This document shows, one piece after another, positions 17,472 through 26,655 of a stretch of 64,000 nucleotides of DNA. The notes under the pieces are model-generated. The model was not told where the DNA came from. It saw only the letters and a list, made by a program, of their open reading frames with translations, and made no database searches. Origin of the DNA: Solibacillus sp. FSL R7-0668 (lineage in GTDB: Bacteria; Bacillota; Bacilli; Bacillales_A; Planococcaceae); the NCBI RefSeq assembly GCF_038006205.1, contig NZ_JBBOUU010000001.1:1490001-1554000 (forward strand), given 5' to 3'. The first letter of the stretch is position 1; each line of letters opens with the position of its first letter. The translations under genes and the position numbers were made by a program.

Positions 17472-18505
17472 AGGCTACGCACTTTCGCTTTCATTGTAAT
17501 GTAGATTAAAATCGGTGCTCCGACAAATGCGGTTAAAATGCCGACTTGTAGCTCGCCTGGACTTCCAAGTAGACGACCACATACGTCCGAAATCATGAGC
17601 ACAATGCCACCAGTTAATGCAGATAACGGAATGAGTACGCGTACATCTGGCCCAATGACAAGCCGTACTAGATGAGTAGCTAACAGTCCGATAAAGCCGA
17701 TTGGACCGGCCAGTGCTGTTGCTGCACCACATAATAGCACACCACCAAGGGAAGCAAATAATCGAATGGTCCCAGTGCGCACACCTAGACCGGTCGCCAC
17801 TTCATCTCCTAAAGCCAGTGCGTTGAGGGCAGGGGCAGTAAATAGGGCTATAAGTAGTCCAATGATTAAAAATGGGATAAATAACGAAATCGAATCCCAA
17901 GAACCGGAGCCAACACTCCCCACTTGCCAAAAACGGAACTGATCCATAACATTCGAACGTGGAATCATCACCGCTGTCACAAGAGAGGATAAAATCGCAC
18001 TCGTCGCAGCACCGGCAAGGACGAGCTTCAGTGGAGTTGCGCCACTAGCCCCCATTGAGCCGATGCCAAAGACAAAAATCGCCGTAAGAATCGCCCCTAC
18101 TATCGCTAAAAAGATATATTCATTGGCAAAGCTAATATTGAAAAAAGCAATCCCGCAAACGACAAATAGCGATGCCCCCGTATTAACCCCTAAAATACTT
18201 GGGTCGGCTATTGGGTTGCGTGTAACGGACTGCATCAGTGCACCAGAAACGCCTAGTGCAGCGCCCACCATAAAGCAAAAAATCGTTCGTACAATTCGCT
18301 GACGTACAACATTGGCCTCGTGTGACTGAACGTCAGGATGAAGTAATCCATCCATTAGTCCAGTCATGCCAATCGTACGAGAACCGAATACGAGCGATGC
18401 GATGATGCTAAGCGCAAGTAATAGAATAAGAACAACGACTACTTTTACCATATTTTTCGGGAGTAATTGCTTCTTATGTTCGGAAATCTGTAAATCGTTC
18501 ATCAT
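17468..18505 (-). CDS. Iron-siderophore ABC transporter permease (FecC-like)
   Basis: 345 aa, a FecCD-type permease with the signature RQRIVRTIFCFMVGAALGVSG...MQSVTRNPIADPSILG and a later GPIGFIGLLATHLVR coupling loop. It partners the following permease. It starts at ATG 18505, which shares a base with the stop of the binding-protein gene (TAATG); a second ATG lies 3 bp later. Similar in order and sequence style to B. subtilis yfiZ. Confidence 0.93.
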   Translation of the reverse strand: MMNDLQISEHKKQLLPKNMVKVVVVLILLLALSIIASLVFGSRTIGMTGLMDGLLHPDVQSHEANVVRQRIVRTIFCFMVGAALGVSGALMQSVTRNPIADPSILGVNTGASLFVVCGIAFFNISFANEYIFLAIVGAILTAIFVFGIGSMGASGATPLKLVLAGAATSAILSSLVTAVMIPRSNVMDQFRFWQVGSVGSGSWDSISLFIPFLIIGLLIALFTAPALNALALGDEVATGLGVRTGTIRLFASLGGVLLCGAATALAGPIGFIGLLATHLVRLVIGPDVRVLIPLSALTGGIVLMISDVCGRLLGSPGELQVGILTAFVGAPILIYITMKAKVRSL

Positions 18506-19557
18506 TACTGAATGTTTTTCGCAACATCCGAAATTAATGTTAAGTACTCATCAATTGTGTACTTAATAGATAGCGGGTTAGGGTTACCAGCTGCTGCAAG
18601 TGGTGTGTTGTCTTCTACAATGATAACATTGCCTTTTTCGATGGCAGGAATTTTACCTAAAATCGGATCCGCCTGTAATGCTTTTACCGTGTTTGTATCT
18701 CCATATGCGATGAAGATTTCAACATCCGCTAATGCATCTGCATGTTCAGCAGATAATTCGATGTAGAAGCTGTCGTCTTTATTTAATGCTTCTAAGCTTT
18801 CTGGATATGCCATGCCTAAATCTGTTAAGAATTCACCGCGTGGATCACCAGGTGTGTAAATGTAGAATTTTGATAGGTCTGTTACATTGAACATACCGAA
18901 TGCTGCTTTTTTGCCTTTGATTGCAGCATATTCATTGGCTTTATCGGCAATTAATTTTTCTGTGTCCTCGATTAATTGTGCGCCCTCAGCTTCCATACCC
19001 ATACCAGCTGCGTTTAATGTGACTTGTTCGCGCCATGAAGTTACCCAAGGTGTTTCTTTGTAGGCGATTACAGGAGCGATTTGGCTTAGCGTATCGTACT
19101 CTTCTTGTGTAATACCAGAGTAGGCAGCTAAGATCACGTCTGGATTTGAATCGGCAATGGCTTCAAAGTCTAAGCCGTCTGTATCTTGGTAGATATTCGG
19201 CTTTTCTTCACCTAATTTTTTTAATGCTTCGGCCGTCCAAGGAAGCATCCCACTTTCATCTTGTACACCGTAGTTCGCTGCAGAGAACCCTACAGGAACT
19301 GTGCCTAAAGCAAGCGCTACGTCATGGTTTGCCCACGCGATTGTTGCTACGCGTTCTGGTTTTTCCTCAATCACCGTTTCACCAAAAGCATGCTGTACGG
19401 TAATTGGATATTTTTGTTCAGATAAGTCAGTTGATGCTGTGTCATCTTTTTTGTTGTCTGTTGTTGCTTTATCATCAGATGAATCTGAGCAAGCGGCTAA
19501 CACGATTGCCATGAAGCAGGCAAGTAGTAGCGTTAATAATGATTTTTTGTTCTTCAT
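18505..19557 (-). CDS. Iron-siderophore ABC transporter substrate-binding lipoprotein
   Basis: 350 aa. A lipoprotein signal with lipobox VLAAC (residues 18-22) and a Ser/Asp/Lys-rich linker precede a FecB/FepB-type class III binding fold. The fold shows the usual segments KPERVATIAWANHDVALALG and PDVILAAYSGITQEEYDTLSQIAPV. It captures a ferric siderophore outside the membrane; by similarity to YfiY it may be a hydroxamate/citrate type such as schizokinen, but the ligand is inferred. A Fur box and sigma-A promoter lie directly upstream. Confidence 0.92.
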   Translation of the reverse strand: MKNKKSLLTLLLACFMAIVLAACSDSSDDKATTDNKKDDTASTDLSEQKYPITVQHAFGETVIEEKPERVATIAWANHDVALALGTVPVGFSAANYGVQDESGMLPWTAEALKKLGEEKPNIYQDTDGLDFEAIADSNPDVILAAYSGITQEEYDTLSQIAPVIAYKETPWVTSWREQVTLNAAGMGMEAEGAQLIEDTEKLIADKANEYAAIKGKKAAFGMFNVTDLSKFYIYTPGDPRGEFLTDLGMAYPESLEALNKDDSFYIELSAEHADALADVEIFIAYGDTNTVKALQADPILGKIPAIEKGNVIIVEDNTPLAAAGNPNPLSIKYTIDEYLTLISDVAKNIQ

Positions 19558-19589
19558 ATTATTTTACCTCACATAACTTCTGTTCTAGT

Positions 19590-19608
19590 GATAAAGATTC
19601 TCATTATC
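19590..19608 (-). promoter_or_regulatory. Fur box for the siderophore operon
   Basis: Read on the minus strand, GATAATGAGAATCTTTATC matches the Fur consensus GATAATGATAATCATTATC at 16 of 19 positions. It lies just downstream of the operon's -10 box. Confidence 0.85.
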
Positions 19609-19620
19609 ACTGATAATCAA

Positions 19621-19648
19621 ATATTACGCTAATTTTCAATAATGTCAA
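19621..19648 (-). promoter_or_regulatory. Promoter of the siderophore operon
   Basis: On the minus strand TTGACA (19648-19643), a 16-bp spacer and TAATAT (19626-19621). Confidence 0.7.
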
Positions 19649-19688
19649 TATTAAATTTGTGCGAGAAACAAATAAAGGAGATGGAATA

Positions 19689-19717
19689 TTGACAAGTTAT
19701 TGGATAAACGGTATTTT
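19689..19717 (+). promoter_or_regulatory. Promoter of the reductase gene
   Basis: TTGACA (19689-19694), a 17-bp spacer and TATTTT (19712-19717), immediately followed by a Fur box. Confidence 0.75.
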
Positions 19718-19720
19718 AAT

Positions 19721-19739
19721 GATAAAGATTCTCAATATC
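19721..19739 (+). promoter_or_regulatory. Fur box for the reductase gene
   Basis: GATAAAGATTCTCAATATC differs by one base from the Fur box of the divergent siderophore operon (plus-strand reading). Its position right after the -10 box fits iron-dependent repression. Confidence 0.8.
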
Positions 19740-19795
19740 ATTTGTATCTAGAGTTATATCGGTATAATAAAAATGAATGGAACGGAGCGATCAAT

Positions 19796-20824
19796 GTGGA
19801 AGTTTATGATGTAACGATTGTTGGTGGGGGTCCTGCTGGCTTATATAGTGCGTTTTACAGTGGTATGCGTGATATGAAAACTAAAATTATCGAATTCCAC
19901 CCGTATTTAGGAGGGAAAGTGAATATCTTCTTAGAAAAAATACTATGGGATATTGGCGGGCAGCCACCGATTGTTGCAGAAAAGTTTATTGGACAATTAA
20001 TCGAGCAGGCAATGACTTTTGAGCCAACTGTTTGCTTAAATTCAAAAGTAGAGCATATTGAAAAGCAAGAGAATGTATTCGTCATTACAACAAATAATGG
20101 GGAAAAGCATTATTCGAAAACCGTGATTATCGCAATTGGCGGTGGTATTTTCCAACCGATCAAGCTTGAAATTGAAGGGGCAGAAAAATATGAAATGACC
20201 AACCTACATTATACAATTAACGGGATGGAACGCTTTGCTGGTAAGGATATCCTCATTTCAGGTGGGGGCAACGCGGCAATCGACTGGGCAGTGGAGCTAT
20301 TACCGATTGCGAAAAAGCTGACGGTTATTTATCGTAGTGACGAATTAAAAGCCCATGAAGCACAGATTAAAAAGCTAAAAGCGCATAACGTAGAAATTTT
20401 ACTCCATACCGAAATTCAGTCGCTAGTTTCTAATGATGAAAAAACAGCGATTGCGCATGTTATCATTCGTAAGGGGGATGTGGAGAAATCCGTCACAGTG
20501 GATGATATTATTATTTGCCACGGCTATAATCGCGAAGTGTCACTCGATTTTGCGCAAGGAATTATACCCAAGCGCAATGAGCATCAGCTTTTTGAGAGTG
20601 AGGGACAGTGTCATACAACAACACCAGGTATTTTTGCGGTAGGGGATATCGTTGCTTATTCGGACAAGGTGTATTTATTAGTCGGAACATTTAACGATGC
20701 GGTGCTAGCGGTTAATGGCGCTAAGAAATATTTGGAGCCCGAGGCCAATAGCTATGCGATGGTGTCTTCGCATAATGAGAAGTTTCGAGAGCGTAATCAT
20801 AAAATTTTAGTGGACATAAACTAA
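19796..20824 (+). CDS. Ferredoxin-NADP reductase, thioredoxin-reductase-like (YcgT/YumC type)
   Basis: 342 aa. FAD-binding GGGPAGLYSAF sits near the N-terminus, the NADP-binding GGGNAAIDWAVEL (about residues 160-172) lies in the middle, and FAVGDI is near the C-terminus. The CxxC redox pair of true thioredoxin reductases is absent, as in type 2 ferredoxin-NADP reductases. It supplies electrons to ferredoxin/flavodoxin; a role in ferric-siderophore reduction is inferred from the Fur box and the divergent importer. B. subtilis ycgT is also Fur-controlled. GTG 19796 is 8 bp after CGGAG and matches family length; the Fur box lies within the longer frame from 19700. Confidence 0.88.
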   Translation: MEVYDVTIVGGGPAGLYSAFYSGMRDMKTKIIEFHPYLGGKVNIFLEKILWDIGGQPPIVAEKFIGQLIEQAMTFEPTVCLNSKVEHIEKQENVFVITTNNGEKHYSKTVIIAIGGGIFQPIKLEIEGAEKYEMTNLHYTINGMERFAGKDILISGGGNAAIDWAVELLPIAKKLTVIYRSDELKAHEAQIKKLKAHNVEILLHTEIQSLVSNDEKTAIAHVIIRKGDVEKSVTVDDIIICHGYNREVSLDFAQGIIPKRNEHQLFESEGQCHTTTPGIFAVGDIVAYSDKVYLLVGTFNDAVLAVNGAKKYLEPEANSYAMVSSHNEKFRERNHKILVDIN

Positions 20825-20826
20825 TC

Positions 20827-20870
20827 AAAAGCTCCAAGCGGCGTAATTTTCCCCGCTGTTTGGAGCTTTT
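20827..20870. terminator. Bidirectional terminator
   Basis: AAAAGCTCCAA (20827-20837) pairs with TTGGAGCTTTT (20860-20870), between convergent genes. Confidence 0.88.
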
Positions 20871-20871
20871 G

Positions 20872-21666
20872 TTATTCCATAATAGAAGTAATAATATAGC
20901 CGTTTTTGTTGTCACCCGAAACGTTGAAGTTGTCCGTGTTTGGGATGTTGACGGTTGACATGTCCGTCGTATATTGGACGAAATACGTTGACCCATTTAC
21001 TTTTGTCGTATAGGATTGTTCCTTTTTGACAAACTGAATGTATTCTTCAAGCACCATATCCTTTTTTTGCATCGTCACACTATGTGGTAAGCCCACGTAG
21101 CGGAAATGCCACGGCTCATAATTGATGCCTGTTACGTCCACTTTATGCTTCGGATAGCGTAGAATAAATCCGTATTTTGGGGCATTTTGCTCAAGCCATT
21201 TCCCTTCAGCGACGTTTTCCATTTTTCCAGCTGTAGATCCGATATCGAGGGATAGCCCGGTTTGATGCTCGCTGTAGCCAGATGGAAGTGCATAGTCCGC
21301 GCCATTCTTCTCGAATAATTGCTGCTGTAATTTTCCGCTTCGATAAGCACTGTTAATAATAAAATGATGAATGTCATCTTGCTGTGCCGCCTCGAAAAGC
21401 TGCTTTAATGGCTGTATCGCTTGATTTTCTAATAGGAAGGTAGAATCGACAATGACGTTTGCTGCGATGTCCATTGGGATTTGTGCTAAATTTGTCGGGT
21501 CTTGCTGTAGCTCGATATCTCGATTGACTAAGACAAGATCGCCACTGGATATGGCATAGTGTTCAAGTGAAATGGTTTGAGGCAAGTCAGGTGCTGCGAC
21601 TTGCTCCTTTGTAAAAAATTGATAACCAATAACGGCAATCAGTATCGCGAATAATAGTTTTTTCAT
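20872..21666 (-). CDS. D-alanyl-D-alanine carboxypeptidase, VanY/M15B family
   Basis: 264 aa. A single N-terminal membrane anchor or signal (KKLLFAILIAVIGYQFF) precedes a zinc peptidase domain with INSAYRSGKLQQQLF, SGYSEHQTGLSLDIG (zinc-ligand His and Asp) and EPWHFRYVG (catalytic Glu and zinc His). It trims the terminal D-Ala of peptidoglycan peptides outside the membrane. ATG 21666 has AAAGGAG upstream; the longer frame to 21768 has no ribosome binding site. Confidence 0.9.
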   Translation of the reverse strand: MKKLLFAILIAVIGYQFFTKEQVAAPDLPQTISLEHYAISSGDLVLVNRDIELQQDPTNLAQIPMDIAANVIVDSTFLLENQAIQPLKQLFEAAQQDDIHHFIINSAYRSGKLQQQLFEKNGADYALPSGYSEHQTGLSLDIGSTAGKMENVAEGKWLEQNAPKYGFILRYPKHKVDVTGINYEPWHFRYVGLPHSVTMQKKDMVLEEYIQFVKKEQSYTTKVNGSTYFVQYTTDMSTVNIPNTDNFNVSGDNKNGYIITSIME

Positions 21667-21880
21667 AAGTAATAATGCTCCTTTAACACAAGCATAAAAT
21701 ACAAAACTTAATTTTATGTGATGGAAATTCTTAAGAAATTCTGAAGATGTGTGGTCATTGTCGTCCAAATTCGTAATGTTGATACGTTTAAATAATTTTT
21801 CCTACTATCTATAGAAACAGTACGGAAGCGTGAAAAATGGTAAGCTAATGAATGTAATGAAGTCAATTAGAGGTGAATGT

Positions 21881-24283
21881 ATGAAGCATATTGTAATCGA
21901 AAATGCATACGAAGGAAATTTAAAAAATATTTCAGTCACGATTCCACGCAATCAGCTTGTTTGTGTGACGGGGGTTTCGGGCTCAGGAAAATCAACATTG
22001 GTGCTCGATACATTATACCAGGAATGTCAGCGTCAATATTTGGAGGCAATTGGTTATCAGGGCATTCAAAAGCCTGGTGTGGAGGCAATTCGCAATATTT
22101 CGCCCGCGATTCAAATTAATCAGCATTTAACAAATAAAAACCCGCGTTCCACAGTCGGTACGCTGACGAATATTTATACCGATTTGCGTATGGTTTACGA
22201 AAAAGTGAGTGAGCGCCCATGTAGTGACTGTGGCAAAATGTTCGCGCAGCATGAGGGCAAAGAGGTAACAGAAAATATTCATGGGGAATACACAACATTT
22301 GTGCATTGTCCGCATTGTGATAGCAAGCAGCTCAAGCTAACTCGCGCGCATTTTTCCTACAATAAAACGGATGGGGCTTGTCCAACATGTTCAGGTTTAG
22401 GTGTCGAGGTGTCGCTTGATTGGGATAAGGTGCTAGATGAAACGAAGACTCTAGAAGAGGGCGCGGTGCACTTTTTAGATAAAGGCTATCTAAGCTATGT
22501 GCAAGGCATTTTAAAAAATGCGTTCACCTTTTATGAATTGGGCGATGTGCAAAATGTACCGTTAAAGGATTGGAGCGAAAAGCATCGTGCTATCTTAATA
22601 AAAGGGGCTGAGGCGGCCAATGTTGATCCAGAAAAAGGTGTGCCGAAAAATGTAACTAAGGGGCGCTTTGAAGGGGTTGAACCATTATTATGGCGTCGCT
22701 TTACCGAAAAAAGTGGTGATTCGGAAGTGGAGTACTATTTTAAGAAAACGACTTGCTCAAGTTGTGATGGCGAGCGTTTACGTGAAGAGAGCCGTCAAGC
22801 GATTGTGAATGAAAAACGTTTACCAGAGCTGTCGAATTATTCATTAGAGCATTTAGCTGCTTGGATTGATGCATTAAATGCAAAACTATCGGAGAGCCAG
22901 CGTGCTTATATCGGTCATTTTATTTTGGATATGACGACGAAGTTAGCGCGTTTAATCAAGGTGGGTGTCGGCTATTTAACGCTAGACCGTCAAACGATTA
23001 CATTGTCAGGAGGGGAACAGCAAAAAATTAAGCTTTCTGCGACATTAGATTCAGAGCTAACAGGCGTCATTTATTTACTGGATGAGCCGACAAGTGGGCT
23101 GCATCCGAAAGACACGCTTGGCATGATTGACATTTTAAAACGCATGCGTGATTTAGGTAATACGGTCATTGTTATCGAGCATGATACCGATGTGATGAAG
23201 GCGGCGGACATGATTTTGGATATTGGTCCTGGCGCGGGGACATTTGGTGGTGAGCTGATTGGATTGGGGACGCTCGAGCGGCTGATGGACATGGAAACAT
23301 CTGTTACAGGCAGCTATTTGAAAAAGCCGACTGTTTTAAATACAAAGCCACGTCAAGCGAATGGTCATATTACAGTAGCCAATGTATCAGAAAACAACTT
23401 GCAAAATGTCACGGTGCAATTTCCAAAGCAGTGCTTTACGACAGTAGTAGGTGCTTCAGGTTCGGGGAAATCTACCTTAATCTTTGATGTCCTAGCGGAT
23501 GAAACATTTGATGATTTCGACCAAGTCATTACGGTGCAGCAGGCGTCGATTTCACGGATGCGTCGCTCGAATATTGCGACCTATACCGATGCGTTTACCG
23601 TCCTACGTAATTCATTTGCGAAAGAACCATTAGCAAAGGAAAAGGGCTTTACGAATAAGCATTTTAGCTTTAATACAGCAGGTGGACGCTGTGATAACTG
23701 CGAAGGTCTTGGAGTGGTACCAAGCAATATGATGTTTTTCGATAATGTCGAGCTTGTATGTCCGGTATGTAATGGTAAGCGGTTCAAGGACGAAATTTTA
23801 GAAGTGACCTTGCACGACTATTCGATTTCAGAAATTCTGGATCTATCCATTGAAAAGGCAGCAGAAGTATTAAAGGCAGATAAAAAACTGACGAAAATTT
23901 TCTCGTTATTAATGGAAGTAGGTTTGGGCTATATTACGCTGGGACAATCATTGACGACTCTTTCTGGTGGTGAGGGACAGCGCTTGAAGCTGGCAAAAGA
24001 GCTTCTTAGCGTAAAAGGGCAGCAAAATCTCTTTTTAATTGATGAGCCTTCAACTGGTCTACATCCAGTAGATATTGAAAACTTTATCATTTTGCTAAAC
24101 AAAATGGTGGATGAAGGGCATACCGTTATTGTCGTCGAGCATAATGAGCAAATTATTCGTGAGGCGGATTATTTGATCGAGCTTGGTCCAGAAGGTGGCG
24201 ATAAGGGGGGCACCGTTATCGCGACAGGAACACCTGAGGAAATTAAAAACAATAGCGCATCCATTATGCGTGATTATTTGTAA
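21881..24283 (+). CDS. UvrA-like excinuclease ABC subunit A paralog (class II)
   Basis: 800 aa with two ABC modules: Walker A GVSGSGKST near residue 34 and GASGSGKST in the second half, with signatures LSGGEQQKIKL and LSGGEGQRLKL and Walker B LLDEPTSGLHP / LIDEPSTGLHP. Three CxxC-type zinc modules are seen (CSDCGKMF...CPHCDSKQ; CSSCDGERL; CDNCEGLGV...CPVCNGKRF). It is shorter than the ~950-aa UvrA of nucleotide excision repair, which fits the UvrA2 group linked to drug or DNA-damage tolerance. ATG 21881 follows AGAGGTGA. Monocistronic. Confidence 0.9.
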   Translation: MKHIVIENAYEGNLKNISVTIPRNQLVCVTGVSGSGKSTLVLDTLYQECQRQYLEAIGYQGIQKPGVEAIRNISPAIQINQHLTNKNPRSTVGTLTNIYTDLRMVYEKVSERPCSDCGKMFAQHEGKEVTENIHGEYTTFVHCPHCDSKQLKLTRAHFSYNKTDGACPTCSGLGVEVSLDWDKVLDETKTLEEGAVHFLDKGYLSYVQGILKNAFTFYELGDVQNVPLKDWSEKHRAILIKGAEAANVDPEKGVPKNVTKGRFEGVEPLLWRRFTEKSGDSEVEYYFKKTTCSSCDGERLREESRQAIVNEKRLPELSNYSLEHLAAWIDALNAKLSESQRAYIGHFILDMTTKLARLIKVGVGYLTLDRQTITLSGGEQQKIKLSATLDSELTGVIYLLDEPTSGLHPKDTLGMIDILKRMRDLGNTVIVIEHDTDVMKAADMILDIGPGAGTFGGELIGLGTLERLMDMETSVTGSYLKKPTVLNTKPRQANGHITVANVSENNLQNVTVQFPKQCFTTVVGASGSGKSTLIFDVLADETFDDFDQVITVQQASISRMRRSNIATYTDAFTVLRNSFAKEPLAKEKGFTNKHFSFNTAGGRCDNCEGLGVVPSNMMFFDNVELVCPVCNGKRFKDEILEVTLHDYSISEILDLSIEKAAEVLKADKKLTKIFSLLMEVGLGYITLGQSLTTLSGGEGQRLKLAKELLSVKGQQNLFLIDEPSTGLHPVDIENFIILLNKMVDEGHTVIVVEHNEQIIREADYLIELGPEGGDKGGTVIATGTPEEIKNNSASIMRDYL

Positions 24284-24309
24284 ATGGTAATCGAATGATG
24301 AACAGGGTG

Positions 24310-24354
24310 AGCCCCAGATAGGAAACACTGAAAACAGTGCTTCTATTTGGGGCT
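24310..24354 (+). terminator. Terminator after the UvrA paralog
   Basis: AGCCCCAGATAG (24310-24321) pairs with CTATTTGGGGCT (24343-24354). Confidence 0.8.
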
Positions 24355-24375
24355 TATCTGTTTAATACAAGTGCT

Positions 24376-25065
24376 TCATTCCAAATAATCATACTTCCGT
24401 GCTTCATCTGCATACTGCTGTGATATTTGGCCGTTTAATTGATCTTCCTTTGAGACATGTAATATTTCGAGAGCTGAATACATATCCTCGCCGTCTTTGT
24501 CTTGATACAATTCATTATAATGCTCATAGTCACCTTCAAAGTCTGAAGGCGTATCGGAATTGCCGTATTGCGCAACGACTTGGAAGGAGTCCTCATTATC
24601 TTGTAATTCATCATCTGCCTCTCTGCCTGAGAATGAGTTATCCACAGGCGGCAGGATGCTCTGTTCCTCGATAGGACGGTCGGTTGGTACGTATTTTGCT
24701 TCACTATGGTCGATGCAAAACGCGGTATACGGTACGGCGCTTAACCGATCATACGGAATGGCTTCATGGCATTTTTCACAAACGCCATATGTTCCGTTTT
24801 CCATCCTTTCAAGCGCTGCGTCTATTTGGTCTTTCATATCTTCACTATGCACCTCTAACGCCATATCCTTTTCGCGATCGTATAGTTCGGTTGCTAAATC
24901 GGCCGGGTGATTGTCAATTGTTGATAATTCATCGGTCGCATCACGTAAGCTGTATGGCGATTTCACACTGTCTTCGTTTCCATCAGTGACTCCGCTTAAT
25001 TCCTTTTTTTGTTCGATTAGTTTCTTTTTTAGTCTGGCTAATTGTTTGTCGTTTAGCATTGGCAT
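24376..25065 (-). CDS. YteA-like TraR/DksA zinc-finger protein
   Basis: About 229 aa. An N-terminal coiled-coil (LARLKKKLIEQKKEL) and an acidic helix with a DRE/LE-rich stretch precede a DksA-type finger CEKCHEAIPYDRLSAVPYTAFCIDH. The fourth ligand is His rather than Cys. A long acidic C-terminal tail is typical of the Bacillus YteA family. Role unknown; in other DksA proteins the finger and coiled-coil tip enter the RNA polymerase secondary channel. ATG 25065 sits behind GAAAGGAA; ATG 25059 is an alternative. Confidence 0.82.
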   Translation of the reverse strand: MPMLNDKQLARLKKKLIEQKKELSGVTDGNEDSVKSPYSLRDATDELSTIDNHPADLATELYDREKDMALEVHSEDMKDQIDAALERMENGTYGVCEKCHEAIPYDRLSAVPYTAFCIDHSEAKYVPTDRPIEEQSILPPVDNSFSGREADDELQDNEDSFQVVAQYGNSDTPSDFEGDYEHYNELYQDKDGEDMYSALEILHVSKEDQLNGQISQQYADEARKYDYLE

Positions 25066-25148
25066 CAATTCCTTTCAATTGTAGTATGAGCGGAATGAGG
25101 AGAAATCATTTAGGGAATGACATTTGGAAGTTATGATGATTTATGGAT

Positions 25149-25260
25149 ATTTGCAAATATATGTTGAATATCGCAAATATCTTCAAAATTTCGCAAATAA
25201 AATCTAAAAGTCGCAAATATCCCCGAGATTTCGCAAATAAAAATTAAAAGTCGCAAATAT
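25149..25260 (-). repeat. 20-bp-period ATTTGCGA array A (six cores)
   Basis: On the plus strand TCGCAAAT starts at 25171, 25191, 25211, 25231 and 25251, and the variant TTGCAAAT at 25151: six cores at exactly 20 bp. The intervening 10-mers differ from one another. Read on the minus strand, core order and most spacers match array B at 35407-35516. No coding frame or promoter explains it. Confidence 0.85.
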
Positions 25261-25356
25261 ATTCGCACATGTTTCGGTGATGATTCAATTACTTAGTGAA
25301 TATATGGTAAAATTTCTCTGGAGAGTGGAATTTAATAACTCAGGAGGATGAAACCT

Positions 25357-25761
25357 ATGCAGTATAAAACTTGGAACGGTGCATCTGCTATTGTCATTAA
25401 GGATAATTGTGCGCTAATGGTACGTACAAAAAAATCGACTAGTTGGAGCGTGCCTTCTGGTGGAGTAGAAGTTGGCGAAACAGCAAAAGAAGCCTGTGTC
25501 CGAGAAATTTTAGAAGAAACAGGTTATGAAGCTAAGGTCGTAAAAGAATTACATACTAAAAAGACAATTATCCAAGATTATTTGGTGACAACTCAGTACT
25601 TCTTATGCGAAATTACGGGTGGTAACATTCAATTTCATGATCCTGATGAAGAAATTGAAGAAATTTCGTGGAAAGATCGCAACGAAATTTCAAAACTCAA
25701 TCATACTTATCCCGAAGACCAAGAAATTATTGAACAATTTTTATTAAATATACTTTCTTGA
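25357..25761 (+). CDS. NUDIX hydrolase
   Basis: 134 aa. The Nudix box is complete: GVEVGETAKEACVREILEETGY (Gx5Ex7REUxEExGU). It hydrolyses a nucleoside diphosphate linked to another moiety; substrate unknown. ATG 25357 is 9 bp after AGGAGG (25342-25347); ATG 25348 is too close. It is the first gene beyond array A, on the same strand as the methyltransferase that follows. Confidence 0.9.
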   Translation: MQYKTWNGASAIVIKDNCALMVRTKKSTSWSVPSGGVEVGETAKEACVREILEETGYEAKVVKELHTKKTIIQDYLVTTQYFLCEITGGNIQFHDPDEEIEEISWKDRNEISKLNHTYPEDQEIIEQFLLNILS

Positions 25762-25823
25762 AAAGGTACCTGAATTATGAGCATTTCACTGACTAATCTA
25801 TTTCATAAAAAGGGGTTCAACTG

Positions 25824-26576
25824 ATGTTTAACAATGAATTTAGCGATAATTTATCCAAATATGCAAATCCAGGTGAATATGATAAGACGTATAAAGGCTA
25901 CACAGCAGACTTAGCGTTTATCGAGGCTCATTTAGCAGGGAATCCTCAAGCAATTATTGAGCTTGCTTGTGGGACAGGACGCTTAGCCATACCTCTAGCC
26001 AAGCAAGGACACACTGTATATGGTGTCGATATTGATGCAGGCATGTTGAAATTTGCACAAGAAAAGGCTACTGCTGAAAATCTTAACATTCATTTAAGTT
26101 TGCAAGATTGTACACAATTAAATTTACCAATTCAATCCAATTTTATATACATGACGGGGAATTCCTTTCAACACTTTTTAACAAATGAGAGCCAAGATGC
26201 ACTTTTCGATGCAGTTAAAAAACACTTGAACCCAAATGGCGAATTTATTTTTGATACAAGAAATCCGATTTTACATGAACTTGTAGAGGGTGATTGTTCA
26301 GAAGAAGCTATTGTTCAACAGGGGGAACTAACGAAGGTCATTAGTCGGGAAATCTATAATCCGTTGACCCAAATTCTAGAATGTACGTCAACATATATAA
26401 CTTCCAAAAATGAATATCAAGATCATATTAATCTTCGCTATACATATCCATTGGAGCTAAAACGACTATTGCACCAGCATGGATTCGAGCTGATCGCATT
26501 ATATGGTTCTTGGAAAAAGGAAGTATTTGATGAAAAGAGTGTTTCAATGGTTGTTCATGCGCAATTAAAGTCATAG
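25824..26576 (+). CDS. Class I SAM-dependent methyltransferase
   Basis: 250 aa. Motif I ELACGTGRLAIPLA (about residues 42-55), motif II YGVDIDAGML and the motif IV region FIYMTGNSFQHFL place it among the small-molecule methyltransferases. The substrate cannot be told. AAAAGGGG precedes ATG 25824. The C-terminal GSWKKEVFDEKSVSMVVHA stretch is common in the Methyltransf_25/YcgJ-like group. Confidence 0.88.
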   Translation: MFNNEFSDNLSKYANPGEYDKTYKGYTADLAFIEAHLAGNPQAIIELACGTGRLAIPLAKQGHTVYGVDIDAGMLKFAQEKATAENLNIHLSLQDCTQLNLPIQSNFIYMTGNSFQHFLTNESQDALFDAVKKHLNPNGEFIFDTRNPILHELVEGDCSEEAIVQQGELTKVISREIYNPLTQILECTSTYITSKNEYQDHINLRYTYPLELKRLLHQHGFELIALYGSWKKEVFDEKSVSMVVHAQLKS

Positions 26577-26591
26577 AAATGGTCCCATATT

Positions 26592-26629
26592 AAAAAACGA
26601 AATTGCGTATAATCGGCAATTTCGTTTTT
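26592..26629. terminator. Bidirectional terminator
   Basis: AAAAACGAAATTGC pairs with GCAATTTCGTTTTT (26616-26629) between convergent genes. Confidence 0.88.
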
Positions 26630-26655
26630 GTTATGGTCAAATCGTCAGTAAATCA

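Noticed and set aside
20721-20996. Minus-strand reading frame across the reductase end and terminator
   Set aside because: It overlaps a terminator and the VanY-like gene in another frame, and has no family match.
25149-25260. Possible CRISPR array
   Set aside because: The repeat core is only 8-10 bp with 10-bp spacers, no cas genes are present and the inverted partner array shares the spacers. This does not fit a CRISPR.
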